Counted from the first letter of the stretch, positions 11,526 to 23,076 are shown. The stretch is 64,000 nt of DNA from Seriola aureovittata (GCF_021018895.1 NC_079368.1:2629001-2693000); one strand, 5' to 3'. The notes: a model not told the origin generated them from the sequence alone. Translations and numbers: made by a program.

Positions 11526-11860
11526 ACAACTGACAGTGGTAATGTAAGTTTCACTATCCTTGGGGGTGGAGGGGTGGGCAACATGCTCAAGGTATCAGGG
11601 CAGGGTGTCTCTAAAGCTGTTCAATCATCCATGTACACTGGCTCCTTTACACTAACATTGCTCTGAAAGTTAGTTTTTGTAGAGCGGGTCAAAGATCCTC
11701 CAGGATTCTCAAGAAACCTTCAAAATCCAGATTTTCTTTTAGATCATTTTACTGTTTTGGCTTAGGAGTTCCTAAATAAACCACTGCATACTATTTATAT
11801 TTTTGACTTAGCTCTAAATAAAACTAAAGATATAAGATATAGATATAGATACTTACCGCC

Positions 11861-12286
11861 AAGGTTATTATCGTTACCTAAAACTGACGGAATGATGAAA
11901 ACTAGATGTGAAGAAACATTTTCATTAACTGAAATAAAAATGAAAATCAGGCTTTATAGAAAATGAACTGAAGCTGCGCCGTGTGTTTACAATGATCAAC
12001 AGATCTGGTACAGTTGTCTTTTGTGGATGGTTGTTCATCTTTTTTTCTAAAATGGTTTAATGTTTTTGACCTTTTTGAATATTGCACCGACAAATTCCAC
12101 ATATTACAGAAAGACTCAAACTAACACTGAAACTAATGACAACCAAACTAAACATTTTCAAAAAGTAAAAACCTGCTTTAAAAAAGTAACTAAAACTAAA
12201 CTGGAACTGAAAAAAGTCCAAACAAAATAAAAACAAAACAAAATAAAAACAAACAAACAAATCTAAAACTATTATAACATTGCTTA
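11861..12286. mobile_element. Possible MITE with diverged terminal inverted repeats
   Basis: The left end AAGGTTATTATCGTTA and the reverse complement of the right end (AAGCAATGTTATAATAGTTT) are related, and the interior abounds in AAACTAAAACTAA-type sequence known from a common fish repeat. No transposase is encoded. A 77-codon minus-strand frame inside is low-complexity Phe-rich and spurious. Confidence 0.5.
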
Positions 12287-12469
12287 CCACACAAACTTCT
12301 ATGTGAAAGTCTTTAACAGAGAAACTATGACAGGATAATTCAGTGTATAACAGGATGAGGAAACCAACAAAGGCCTGTCAGGCACTTTCCATTTACAACA
12401 GTAATCACCATTGACATACACTGAATCTAATGTATGTTGATGTTAATTGAATACCCCTGCTGGGAGGCC

Positions 12470-12471
<2 letters not shown>

Positions 12472-12528
<57 letters not shown>
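12472..12528. repeat. (TG)28 microsatellite
   Basis: Uninterrupted TG dinucleotide array. Confidence 0.97.
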
Positions 12529-12529
<1 letters not shown>

Positions 12530-12539
12530 GCATCCAGGT

Positions 12540-13482
12540 GATCCTTTTATTTCTTCACTGACATGTTCTCCATGAGCAGGTAAAACGCTGTCTCTGTCAC
12601 ATTCAGCTCTGCGCTGAAATTGTGTCGGATTTGACAAAGACAAGAATCTCCCCGGTCCACCTGGAGGTGGACAGGCCTCCTTCTTCTCTCACTTTACAGA
12701 CGCTAATAATATAGCTTGGCCGCCACCAGACAGAGGGGTCACAGAGTCAATGCAGAGGCTTGCTGAGTGTTAACAATGTACTGCTGGGAGAGCGAGAGGA
12801 GGTCGGCAGCAGGGTGAACAGGCTTTGTTGTGCCACATGGCTTCCAGGCTGAATATGGGCCATGAGGGAGTTGTTCACCCAATTGTTCGACTCTGGATGA
12901 CATGAATCCACCTCCATAGCAGCTCTGTTTAAATAGCTGCACCCCCACTCCCCCCACTGACAGATGTATCTTTATTCAAGGATTTATTCAGCTTTTTTTC
13001 TTTCTTTGAACAGGATTAGGATTATTTAGAGGGGATTAGTGTTATTTTTTATGGATAATTTCAGAGCTTGTGTCAAAGGGGATAAATCTGAGGGGGTCAT
13101 TGGCTGCCTGTTTGATGTTTGTTTGAGCTGTTTGTTTGAGCTGTTTGTTTGACATGTAGTGGAGTGGAAGTGAGGAGCTTTCTCTTGTGTTGCGTGTCTG
13201 TCATCAGAATGTAAACAGATCCAGTTACATACGTGACATTTAGAATCCAGATAAAGCAAAGAAATACTAAGCAGACAAGCACACAAACAAAAACATACAA
13301 TAAACATCAAATGGAAGTGAAAGTTTGTCAATGTTTCTAAAAAAAAATTCAGTTCATATGAAAATGGCAAATATAATTTTGTAAATTGTGAAAGAGTTAA
13401 GCAGGTGATCATTTCACCAGCCAATAGTGTTAGAAATGTTATATAAATATATATAAATACACATGTACATATCATAATTTCA
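12540..13482. other. Non-coding, no gene supported
   Basis: The longest open frame of the window (195 codons, minus, 13,026-13,613) lies mostly here. It is Phe/Ile/Cys-rich, has no recognisable domain, crosses a GAGCTGTTTGTTT tandem repeat (13,125-13,152) and a hairpin, and runs into a transposon end at 13,584. It is judged spurious. Confidence 0.55.
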
Positions 13483-13519
13483 TTATCTGGGAAATCAATT
13501 TCATATATTTCCCAGATAA
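13483..13519. repeat. Perfect 13-bp inverted repeat (hairpin)
   Basis: TTATCTGGGAAAT at 13,483-13,495 pairs exactly with ATTTCCCAGATAA at 13,507-13,519 across an 11-nt spacer. Confidence 0.9.
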
Positions 13520-13862
13520 GGTTAAAGGTCACAGGGCCTACAATCGATAATATCGCGATAAAAAAAACATAAAATACAATAATCAGTCCCTCCAGAATGT
13601 CGCAATGTTGCATTCACAATAATTAATGCAAATTCAAACAATCCCTGTGAATTCTGCGTGACCTTGCGTTTTTGTCCAGTCAGCAAAACTCTTCTGCAAA
13701 TTTAACCAATCATCATAGTTTCCCACGAGTTGAACCAATCACACCAGTCCCTGCGCAAAACCTTGATGTACATCACCAAACTCACTTCCTTGTTCCCTGC
13801 TTGAAGAATGTTGTGAAGCTGCAGACACGTGTGACATGAGCATCTCACATTTACCAACAAAA

Positions 13863-13963
13863 ATGACTGTTAAAGACCGTGTAAAGCACTTCCCCGATGT
13901 TTTACACAAAGCAGGGTTAAAATGTTTTGTACCACATTCAACAGTGTGGTGGAACCACAGGTG
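13863..13963 (+). pseudogene. N-terminal fragment of CGGBP1-like/hAT DNA-binding domain
   Basis: The frame from the ATG at 13,863 reads MTVKDRVKHFPDVLHKAG, followed by a stretch ending in TVWWNH. This resembles the N-terminal zinc-finger region of CGGBP1 and related hAT proteins, where a segment like RVxxFxxxLHxDGGKLFC precedes CxxCNxxxxH. Here the Cys-x2-Cys pair is reduced to a single Cys followed by a changed segment, so zinc binding is probably lost. The frame then stops being recognisable and closes at 14,021. Family assignment is from motif memory. Confidence 0.6.
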
Positions 13964-14379
13964 TAGAGCTGCCGGAGCCACTGGAATGACGCTCCGCTAC
14001 TTTTGTCTCCAGATGAAATAAAATATCTACAGTTCACTTAATCCTGTTGATATTTCTATACATTTTTAGCGGTTGAAGATCCAATCATCACTAAAGTGTA
14101 TGTCGTGTAGAAAGCTAATGAAAACAAATGAAATGGTCAAAGTTGTCATATTGACATTTAAGGTGTATTGATTGATTTCCAAGTGTCAATCATGCATTAG
14201 TAACAATCAAGAACGCATTCCACCTTAAAAGTGTCCGGTAGCTGCTGGTAGCCTCTGGCCTGAGCTGAACGACCTCACACACACATGAAAAGCTCTTCGC
14301 TATAAATTCATAAAGTTACCATAAAGATCTAAGTGTAAGAAAGAGCAGAGGAGCATAATCGCTTGTTCTTTGATGTTTT

Positions 14380-14420
<41 letters not shown>
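14380..14420. repeat. (TGA)13 microsatellite inside the hAT element
   Basis: Perfect TGA/ATG array. Frames across it give poly-Asp, poly-His or poly-Ile and are artefacts. Confidence 0.95.
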
Positions 14421-14421
<1 letters not shown>

Positions 14422-14891
14422 ATGTATTTGATCATTTTTGCTTGCTGTTTGAGTTTGAGCTTGGAAAAATATTTTGCTGTTTTGTGGAATACCTCCAAGC
14501 TGCACTTTTTCATTCACAAATAAAGATTATGTTGTTAGAGTTTTTTTGTAATTCTGAACCTTTTTGGTTGATCAGGGCAGGGAACAAGTTGCCTTTGATT
14601 TTAAAACAAGTTTTGCAATTTTTATTTGATCCTACTGTTTCATTGCAAAAAATAAGAAATATCTAAAAAGCATCCATCACAGCATGCAACGCAATTTTTT
14701 TTAGAAGAGCTGCTGTGAAATCAGGTATTTTAGCCCCAACAAGCCTAAAAAAACCCCAAGAAATCCTTGAGGGACTGAATAATATAATTATATATTATAG
14801 AAAAACACCTGAAACATAAAATACAACAATATGATTATATATTATAAAAAGAAACACGCAAAACTTAAAATACAATAATAGAATTATATTT

Positions 14892-15180
14892 TAGAGATGC
14901 CTCCGATACCGATATTGATCATCTATGCGTGAGATCGGACGATCCACGCCCGATACCGATTATTTTCTGCTTGCATTGCAGATGGCGTACGTTATATTAG
15001 TCTCACACACTTTGTAAAAGTTCCACACATGTTGTTTTGTTTTGGGGAACAAGGTGGGTGAGTATTAACCACAGGTGATCGATTTTAAGGTGATCTGTGA
15101 CTAGAAGGATTAATTCCGATCTACCGATCATGTGAAATCGGTCAATCATGATTGCCGGCCAATGAATCAAGGCATCCCCA
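14892..15180. mobile_element. hAT-like MITE with TIRs and 8-bp target duplication
   Basis: Left end TAGAGATGCCTCCGAT; reverse complement of the right end TGGGGATGCCTTGATT. The first 11 bp match at 9 positions. Flanks are TTATATTT on the left and TTATATAT on the right (7 of 8 identical), fitting the 8-bp duplication of hAT elements. The interior is rich in CCGATACCGAT/GATCGG motifs typical of a fish repeat and encodes no protein. Confidence 0.75.
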
Positions 15181-15245
15181 TTATATATTATTGAAAACAA
15201 CACCTTAAACATAACATACAATAATATAATTATAAAATGAAACAC

Positions 15246-16682
15246 ATAAATATCAATTCATCAATGAGATCAAAGATTGGTTGATGAAAGACTGTCTGTG
15301 CCAGTGAAAACTCATGCGCAACAAAAAACTTGCATTCAATTCATTCAATGGAAAAATAAAAAAATGGAAACAACTCACCTGTCCTAGACGACCTAACTTA
15401 AGCTAACTAGCAGCCTATTAGCGACAGTCTGCTGTAGCTTTACCTGTTGTAATGTAGCTGTGGTACGGCTGTGGGTTGAGGTGTGACATGTTTTCCCCTG
15501 TCAGTGACATCCAGCTGGAATATGATCCTTTCAAACAGCTGATCAGGTCACTCTCCATTAAGATCCATATGACACTGAACAACACTGTCTACAGGTGTAC
15601 AGGCAGCATCAATACAACCTGTGTGTTGATGGTGTCATTTTGTTTTTCCTCATCTTGTAATGGTGGCACCAATCACACTGTGACGTGCAATGACAGCAGC
15701 CCCTTTAAGATTCTTTGTGATTTGGTCTTAGTGAGTTAGGAGTCCTCTCCACTACTTCTAACTTCTCTCAGACTTAAGTGGCTTTGTGAATCACTCTTAG
15801 TCAAAACAATCAGGAGTCCTAAAGTTAGGACTGACACGTCCAGTGAATACGGGTCCTGATCCTCTGTGTTTTCATGTTCATCACACCACTGTACACAGAC
15901 TTATACAACTGGGCTTTCATCATTAAGCACACACCCCAGGGTGGGCAGAGTCATCAGTGTGTTGGCTTTCAGTGTAGCCAGTGTAACAGCACAGGTGAGC
16001 TCACAGTCCTGATGGTCCTGGCTCAGGTGTGATGACTGGCTCCCCCCACACTGCTGGGTCAGACCAGGCAGGTGTTCATTTAATTCCTCTGCACATGCAG
16101 AAGTAGCAGCTTGTCCAGTGGTGAAACTTTCTGTAGGGCTCAACTGAACAGTTTGATGGTCAAAAATTAGAATGATTAGACTGGGATGGTTTTGGTTTTT
16201 TTTTGTCATGACTGTGTATGTACTGATAATATTGTTAATATACTTCTGGAGTCACATTTTATATCATGTTCAAAATCCAGCAGTGCAGTATTCAAACTGA
16301 AATGGGGGATGGGTCATTCAGGGTGTTCTTACTGAGTTTGGTTAGCATGTGTCAAGATCAGTGTGTCTAGCAAGTACATGATGTTCAGTCATGGCAGGTT
16401 GGAGGAGGTTGTAACACGTTATTGTAACTGTCCTCAAGCTGAGCAGCCAAATCACAACACACCACACAACTGTGTTTTACATTTTACTTCAAAATGTGAA
16501 GCTAAATTTGTTCCATAGCAAATCAGATGAAACAATAGTTGCTCATTTAACATATAAGAAAATAGAAATGAGTTATTTTGTAAATTAGTTCATTCCTCTC
16601 ATGTTCTTATAAAATATCATCTATTACCTCTGTTCATCATAAGCAATAAAATGTACTTTTTTTAACTTTTGTTCTTTGATAA
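15246..16682. other. Non-coding, no feature recognised
   Basis: Frames at 15,476-15,739 (plus, 87 codons) and 15,901-16,209 (minus, 102 codons) have no recognisable domain or flanking splice sites. No named repeat is identified. Confidence 0.5.
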
Positions 16683-16835
16683 GTATAAATAATACCAAAA
16701 TATTATTGTATAAATAAATAATACTATAATATTACTGAATAAAAAAATACTTTAACATTATTGTATAAATAAATAATATTATAGTATTATTGTGTAAATA
16801 AATAATATTATAAAAGTATTGCATAAATACATAAT
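16683..16835. repeat. AT-rich minisatellite, unit about 38-40 bp
   Basis: Four imperfect units containing ATTATTGTATAAATAAATAA followed by TACTATAATATT-type sequence. Confidence 0.88.
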
Positions 16836-16839
16836 AGCC

Positions 16840-18226
16840 CACTATGAAGTTTACAAATGATATTGTAAAACAATGCATACTTTCAGAATACTATGCTTAA
16901 TGAGACAAAAAAAAAACTTAATTAATGAAATGTAATTCATCAAGATGTAACAAAATATAACATATGGAGGTAATATTCTAATACTTGAATTTTTTAATTC
17001 TGCTCACATTTTAATTGTAGTATATTATCTGGACATATCAATATTGTTGTCAAGACTTCAAAACACCCAGGAGAAGCAGTTCACAAAATACACAGATGAC
17101 TTTAAAATCTCCTCATGATGCTCATACTTTACTCTGAGACACAGATTCCCACACAGAAAAAACTGAGAATCAACACAGTCTCACTGTTAGTGTCAGCATT
17201 CGTTCAGCCCACCTACTGAGAGAAGAACTTGTGATACAGTGGGCACTTTACCATATATTTTAATGAAACACTAAATTGAGCAAGTGCTTTGTTTTCATGT
17301 AACATGGCCTTTTAACCCAGTTCTCCTAAATCCACTGAATGACAACAATAAGCAATAAAACCCACCAGTTTACATGAAACCAAACCAGCCTTTAAACAAC
17401 AAATTACAAGCAAGTCCATCTGACGGGTGGCCCCTTGTTGCCTGGGTATCTCCATGTGTGTCCTACTTGTTTATGTCCCAGCAGACGTACAGGTGATCAA
17501 CATATCTATGGGTATTAGAGGATCCTACAGCTGTTCATTTGTCCCCGGCAGTCAGGTCCCTCAGCATCACAAAAGGCAGAATCATGTTAGATTTCACAGT
17601 TGATGTCGTACAAGACAGTTGGGTCACAAAGTGCCCCAGTCTGACCGAGTCGCTTCCAAACGCCGGGGCACACTTTCCATTTCCATCTGAATGGTGGCCT
17701 CTCGTCCAGCAGTTTGTCATGCAAACTAAGACACAGAGCGGAGGACAATGAGCACAGAGCAGTGCAGGAACCGCATCACGTGTAACTTGAGCAAAATCCA
17801 GCCTTAAATTAGCCCCAAGGCAAAGAGATTAATAAGAGGAAGAGAGGGAAGAAGTCCTTTCAAAAAATATCTCATGTATCATGTCAAGTGTTGTTCAGGC
17901 CCCTGACTGTTCTGGCTTTATAGAGTCATGGTTTTTCTCCTCAGTGTATTTCAGACCTGCTTTTTGACTACAGGTCCGTATCAGACCTCCGAGGACGTGA
18001 TTTCTATCCGAAAACCTGGAGTAAGATAAATAATGAACCTGCATTGTATTAATATTCACATTGTTACAACATGTAATGAGTTTTAATTCAGGTGAAAAAT
18101 CTGCTTTAGTATCTGCAGAGAATTCTCATCAAACTCAGCTGCTGCAGTCTGCGGGTCTGAAGAGGACAGACTGTGTCCTACTGAAAACATCACCTCCAGT
18201 CAACAAATAACACCACACCATAAAGA
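16840..18226. other. Non-coding, no gene supported
   Basis: Mostly AT-rich spacer. The part at 17,420-17,860 is more complex and GC-balanced; both strands are open for 60-70 codons at 17,535-17,751 but neither product is recognised. Confidence 0.45.
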
Positions 18227-18248
18227 CCCCCCCACCCCCACCCCCACC
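18227..18248 (-). other. G-quadruplex-type motif on the minus strand
   Basis: Runs of seven, five and five C separated by single A give three long G runs with one-base loops on the minus strand, followed by GG. The seven-base run can be split to supply the fourth G run. This is a strong G4-type pattern. Confidence 0.8.
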
Positions 18249-18289
18249 GCACTCCCCGACCTAACCCCCTCTGTCCTCCTGACCCCTGC

Positions 18290-18560
18290 TTAGGCAGCGC
18301 GTAACATCTGACCTGCGCAGGAAATTTATCACAACATTTCAATTAGGGAGTGGAGAGTCTCTGAGGCAGGTGGCTGTCTGGAGGCTGTGTGACCTTGCTG
18401 CCAAGATTAGCTCAGCTTTCCAATATGATTCTGTGATTTGACCCCTCGCTGCGCCGCGCCAGTCAGCTTCCTGCCCACCACTGCTGCTTACCAAAGAGCT
18501 ATTAAGAGGCTCCATAAGGAAATTGGGGGCCACACAGTGGGCACAGGAGGGTCACCATGA
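18290..18560. other. Low-repeat block, candidate conserved non-coding element
   Basis: Complex sequence without transposon or simple repeat, including ATTTCAATTAGGGAG and AAAGAGCTATTAAGAGG. It directly precedes a LINE remnant. Conservation is untested. Confidence 0.25.
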
Positions 18561-18687
18561 TTTCCTTATGGTGTGAGAGTCCACATCCAGACTGTCCAAT
18601 CAATCACTCTGCTACAAAGCACTGATGTTTCCATATAAATACATGTCCTATAAATACATGCCTAAGCAAGAAAGCTTTTACTGTCCT

Positions 18688-18912
18688 TTCTCTAACACCT
18701 CTGAGGCATTATGTTGTCTTGTTAAAACTCTCAGTGATCTAAGAATTAACACTGGTGCCGATAAGGTCTCTGTCTTGATTCTTTTGGATATAAGTGCTGC
18801 ATGTGACACAATAGATGATGGAATTCCTCTGGATCACCTGGGGAACAGGGTTGGTCTCTGTGTGACGGTTTTAAAACTGGTTCCAATCGTACGTCTCAGG
18901 GAAGTTCTTTGA
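18688..18912 (+). pseudogene. LINE reverse transcriptase, fingers/palm fragment
   Basis: The frame covers the region before and around the first palm aspartate: SDLRINTGADKVSVLILLD, then DISAACDTIDD. The expected Phe before the Asp is replaced by Cys (AACDT), and the DHLGNRVGL segment follows. The frame ends about 40 codons after the aspartate motif, so it is a broken fragment of the LINE at 18,640-20,089. Confidence 0.8.
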
Positions 18913-19318
18913 TGGCGTCGGGGATCATGTGTCGAGAAAATATGATTTGCCTTTGGATTTTGCTCAGGGAAGTTGTTCTTCTCTCTCTATATGTGCTGCC
19001 TTTAGGTGACATTGTAAGGTAATATAAACAAAACATTTTCAGTTATGCTGATGACACACAGCTGTATATTACACTTGAGCCTGATGATGATAATGCTTTA
19101 TGTGCCCTTACCACTGGTACGGCAATGGTAAAAAAAAAAAAGTGGATTACCAACAACTTCTTGAAACTAAATGAAGACAAAACTGAAATTCTTCTGGTTG
19201 CGACCCCAAGATAAAGGAGATCTACTCTCTCGTAAACTTGGGCATCTGGCCCCTTTAGTCAAATCAGAAGTAACATGCTTGGGCGTTATTTTAGACTCTT
19301 ATTTCACACATAAAGAAG

Positions 19319-19726
19319 GTGACCAAAACAGATTTTTATCGTTTAAGAAATTTTGCCGAACTATGGAAAACGTATGAGCATGCTTTTATTTCGAATAGAT
19401 CAGATTATTGCAATGATCCTTTTACTGCTCTTCCAAAGCAGTCGATAGAAAGACTCCAGTTTATTCAGAACCGTACTGTTGGACTTTTAACTAAAACGAG
19501 GAAGAGAGAGAACATTACCCCAGTTTTAGCTTCACTCCTCCGGCTTCCAGTATCTTTTAGAAAAGTCCTTTTACTTGTTTTTAAAGCTCTTAATGTTTTG
19601 GGACCGGCCTACGTCGCAGATTCTCTGTGGTTTTATAATCCTTCACGAGTTCTCAGATTTTCTACTGCCAGGCTTCTAAATACACACAGTTTTACACACA
19701 AGAAAAGCGGCAGTGCAGCTGTTTAA
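19319..19726 (+). pseudogene. LINE ORF2 C-terminal fragment
   Basis: The frame contains ISNRSDYCNDPFTALPKQS, then IERLQFIQNRTVGLLTKTRK and LLRLPVSFRKVLLLVFKALN. These match the region after the polymerase core in L2-like elements (SRLDYCNALLxGLP, LQxxQNxAARLL, LHWLPVxxRIxFKxLLLxFKAL). It ends near 19,726; the TxxFKxxLKTHLF part continues in other frames toward 19,820. Confidence 0.8.
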
Positions 19727-20030
19727 AACTATGCTGCGAAACGATGGAACACCCTGCCAAGAGCTGTAAGAGATGCTCAGTGAACATCTCTAAACACCAG
19801 CTGAAAACCTTTTTATTTAACTTGGCTTTTAATCAATTCTCTCAAGTCTACTGTTGTTACTAGTTCTGTTTTTATTTTCATTTAAATTATATTTTATCAT
19901 CTACTGTCTTTCTATTGTCTATTTTCATTGTCCTTCAATTCACCCTTATGTGATTGTACTATTTGAATTTTTATTGCAAGCAGTTTGAGATACATCTCGC
20001 GTATGAAATTGTGCTCTGCAAATAAATTGT

Positions 20031-20046
20031 ATTATTATTATTACTA

Positions 20047-20089
<43 letters not shown>
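20031..20089. repeat. (ATT)n array at the LINE 3' tail
   Basis: Nearly perfect ATT array with one ACTATC interruption. It abuts the LINE 3' end and probably arose from its tail. Confidence 0.93.
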
Positions 20090-21055
20090 GTTGATATAGT
20101 CCAACCAGTTCTGGATTCTTGAGGCCTGTAGCGATATCAATGTTTGAGGGTTTAATATTTTTTTGAATCATACTACAGTCTTGCATTTCTATGGGAAGTT
20201 TATGTTAGCTGACATATACGCTGATACAGATATATCTGCAATAAGTTAATATCGACTGGTGATCAGCCGGGATGATTCTGCAGTGTGTGACACTCCTCCT
20301 TCACCTGAGTGAGATCAGTCCTGTGATGCAGCTGGTTCCACTAATCAAATCCCTGCAGGCACAGGTGACTTTATAACATGTAAACCATATCTTTAGTGTT
20401 GAATGACTTTTTAATACATTTACTTCATTGGTAAAATAACACAAGAAACTAAATCTGACATAGAACACATGGCGACTCTGGGAAGATCTAGGGGTGAAGA
20501 TTGGATTATGCTTGGTGTGTTGTGAGTGTGTTTGTGTGTGTGTGCATGGTAGGATGTTTCAATGTGTGCTACACAGTAACAGTGATGATAGTGTTACTAT
20601 TGATACTAATCATAGTAATAATGAGCAAAATATTGTATATGCACAACAGACAGTAATAATAATCAATCATATAATAATGATAACCATGATAATTATTATT
20701 ATATTCAGAGGCCACAGTGTATATAGTTTTTCATGGAGTGGATGTGCAGGTAAACCCATCTAGGGCTCATTGTAAAACCTCACCTCAACGTAAAAATGTA
20801 GATCATACACAATCAGATCTATTTCTTATACTGTTTGTTATTAAAAATGCAGATATGATGTATCTTATAACCAAGCACTGGTTTTAATGTTCAATCAGTT
20901 TTCATAAAATCCTAACAGCTTACATGTCAAATATCCAATCTTATAAGGTGAAACTTGCTTTTATATGATTTGCTTGATGAGCTCAATTCCCCAAATCATA
21001 TATGAAATATTGAGTGATATAGTTCAGTGATATATATTATTTATTGTGATTTGAC
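20090..21055. other. Non-coding, no gene supported
   Basis: AT-rich. The part around 20,121-20,270 (GTAGCGATATCAATG, TGACATATACGCTGATAC) resembles an eroded hAT-type fish repeat but lacks clear ends. No coding signal is seen. Confidence 0.45.
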
Positions 21056-21445
21056 TGTTGAAAGTGAAGCATCTCAGCCTGAAGTTCCTCACAGTCTTTA
21101 CACCAACACTCCTCTGTCGCTCTTATCAAACTCCAGATCCAGGTCGTCCTGGACTGTCCAAACACTGGGGGGTGTCAGGTTTCCTCTGACCAGGGAAAAA
21201 GACAGGGGAGGGGATGGACTCTGTTTCACCGGGGCTTCAGACAGGCAAGGCACAACTGTCGTCCACTTGACTTCCTCCAGCCCCGGACGCCATCCTCCTC
21301 AGTCATCACGGCTGGGAGGGCTGGTGGCTGCGGGGCGAGGCGCGTCCCGTCCTGTCTGAGGATGTATAAACAGCATCCTCGTCTGTCCCAATTGTTGTCT
21401 TTATCAGGTGCTTGGCCTGCGATTGACTAGTCCACCGCGGCCCGC
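21056..21445. other. GC-richer block, function unknown
   Basis: More GC- and CpG-rich than its surroundings. A 110-codon plus-strand frame (21,027-21,359) is open across most of it but is Ser/Arg/Gly-rich without a domain. Near 21,364 there is GTATAAACA (forkhead-type) and near 21,389 ATTGTT (SOX-type), each expected by chance. It could be an eroded regulatory block or the interior of an unnamed repeat. Confidence 0.3.
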
Positions 21446-23072
21446 TGATAGACGTTTCCTTTCACAGACCAGAATAGTGAGGTTAGTGTTGTGTTACCAA
21501 CAGCCCCTTTGTCATTGTGGAAGTTTATTCCAGTAGTTGGCTCAGTTATTCAGAAGGGCAGCAACATTTTATCAGAAAAACCTCAAATGCAGCCGTTTAC
21601 ATTCACATTGTCTTTTAAATGTTACAAAGAAGCACTTACCATTTCTGATAATTTACCATTAACCACAGTGTCTCCACTTCTAGTCTTCTGACTGGAGAGT
21701 GACTGAATCACCCTCACGGTGAATGCGTAATATCATTCAGAGTAAAGACTCTCTCCTGCTCTTCCTCTGCTTTAACATGTCACACTCTCTTGATCTATAC
21801 CCTTGATTGCTATTGATTGTCTGAAAGATTTTATCATAAAATCAATAGTTTATGGAGGCTGTGATATACTGCTGCAGTACGGGCTCAAAGTTGTCACCCC
21901 TACCTCGCCCCTACATGTGGCTACCACAAAAGAAAAGGATGAAACATATCCTATTGATTTTTCTACATTGATTTCTTTATCACTCTGATAAGGTAATGAC
22001 AACATATGCAAACCTATCAGTCTGCAGTGAGATTGATTGTGTTTTTGTGCTTTAATTAAATGGGTTAATTGGCTGATGTGGCCTAAACAGTGTCTCAGGG
22101 CCCAGCCTGCGCAGACATAGCCATATATCAGGTTACAGAAGCAGACAGGAAGTGTTGGACATGCCGTCTTTAGGTTAGAGCACAAAGTCAAAGTTAAAGA
22201 TAAAATATATTCAACAGCAATGACAGAGAAATATCACATCATATTATATTATAGGAATAATATACTAGGCCTGAAATAATTAAGTAAACCAATGCTCGGA
22301 TACTTTTTTAAAAGATGAACTCCTCTTTTAAAAATAATAAAATTACAAAAATAAAAATGATTATCATTTATATTTTGCCCTGTACACACAGTCACATAGA
22401 GTCTTGTTACGTTAATACAGGTGATTTTTCCAACAGTACACATATTGTATCGTGTGAAAAAAAGAGCACTTTCGCTGCTCAAAACTAGTGTGAACGATCA
22501 GTTTCCTCCTCAGCCGCGATGAAATAACCAACATCATCCTGTTGTAAAAGAATCTTTTCTTTCTTCTGAAAACGCTGCTGATTTTTGTTTTATTGCAGTA
22601 CACTTGATTCTCTTTCTCGGCTCTGCACTTTATGATGCTTCCCAGCTGGAAGTCATAGTCCACGCTCCATTTCTTTAACTACATCGCTGACCTTGGCCAC
22701 GGCAAAGAATAAGCACAGAGAATAAGCATGTATCTAATAGGACGTTTAACAGATGGACTTGTGCTCTTGTGTCTGTGTGGATTCTCCTCATGAACGGCAG
22801 CACCTGACATCAGTTCTGGCTGCGCTGTCCTGATGTCTGCAGGCATATTTATCCCCAGTCAATAAAATAGGTGTTAACAAAGAGCAATTCATAGCTAGAT
22901 ATCAAGTGTTTCCACAAAGGCCCCTCAGCAAGCTGAAGGTTATCAGCGCGGTTTACTCGCTGAAAACAAGTGGAGGCAGCCTGCACCGGCAGCTCAAGGA
23001 TAGGGAGTGTGTCTGGTTGTGTGTTGGGGGGGGGTCCGTGGGTGAGATCCACTGTGCTCATTTGGCATACAC

Positions 23073-23076
<4 letters not shown>
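21446..23076. other. Non-coding; 21,985-22,190 and 22,850-23,010 are low-repeat
   Basis: No supported gene. The stretch 21,985-22,190 (GCTTTAATTAAATGGG, ACATATGCAAAC) and the stretch 22,850-23,010 are complex and repeat-free, and could be conserved elements. An eight-G run lies at 23,027-23,034. Confidence 0.4.

Larger units (their letters stand above)
13584..14777 (+). mobile_element. Decayed hAT-superfamily transposon
   Basis: The left end CAGTCCCTCCAGAATG and the reverse complement of the right end, CAGTCCCTCAAGGATT, form good terminal inverted repeats. Immediate flanks share AATAAT, compatible with an eroded 8-bp duplication (ACAATAAT left, AATAATAT right). The interior keeps the start of a transposase-type DNA-binding domain (13,863-13,963), then is strongly shortened and contains a (TGA)n array. 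The catalytic domain is absent, so the copy is dead or non-autonomous. Confidence 0.75.
13561..15245. repeat. AT-rich minisatellite interrupted by two transposons
   Basis: Units of the form CCTGAAACATAAAATACAAT followed by AATATAATTATATATTATA appear at 13,565-13,583, 14,778-14,891 and 15,181-15,240. The units are split by a hAT element (13,584-14,777) and a smaller hAT-like element (14,892-15,180). Before the insertions it was a short array of about four units of roughly 50-60 bp. Confidence 0.8.
18640..20089 (+). mobile_element. Decayed, 5'-truncated L2-like LINE
   Basis: Several LINE reverse-transcriptase motifs occur in order but in different frames. VLILLDISAACDTIDD lies near 18,770, where intact elements have LLDLSAAFDTIDH. 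The catalytic YADD box, SYADDTQLYI, lies near 19,042-19,071. NNFLKLNEDKTEILLV follows near 19,150-19,200, and C-terminal LQFIQNRTVGLLTKTRK near 19,458. The 3' end reads GCTCTGCAAATAAATTGT and passes into an ATT array, the usual L2-type tail. Frameshifts, stops and the missing endonuclease make it inactive. L2 clade is the best guess; a related Rex-type clade is possible. Confidence 0.85.

Noticed and set aside
13026..13613. 195-codon open frame, minus strand, longest in the window
   Set aside because: Low-complexity hydrophobic composition, no domain, crosses a tandem repeat and a hairpin, and its start lies inside the hAT terminal sequence.
15476..15739. 87-codon plus-strand frame with several Cys residues
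   Set aside because: No recognised domain or splice sites; likely chance.
17535..17751. Overlapping frames on both strands as a coding exon
   Set aside because: Neither product is recognised; the splice-like CAG on the left has a weak pyrimidine tract and no good donor follows.
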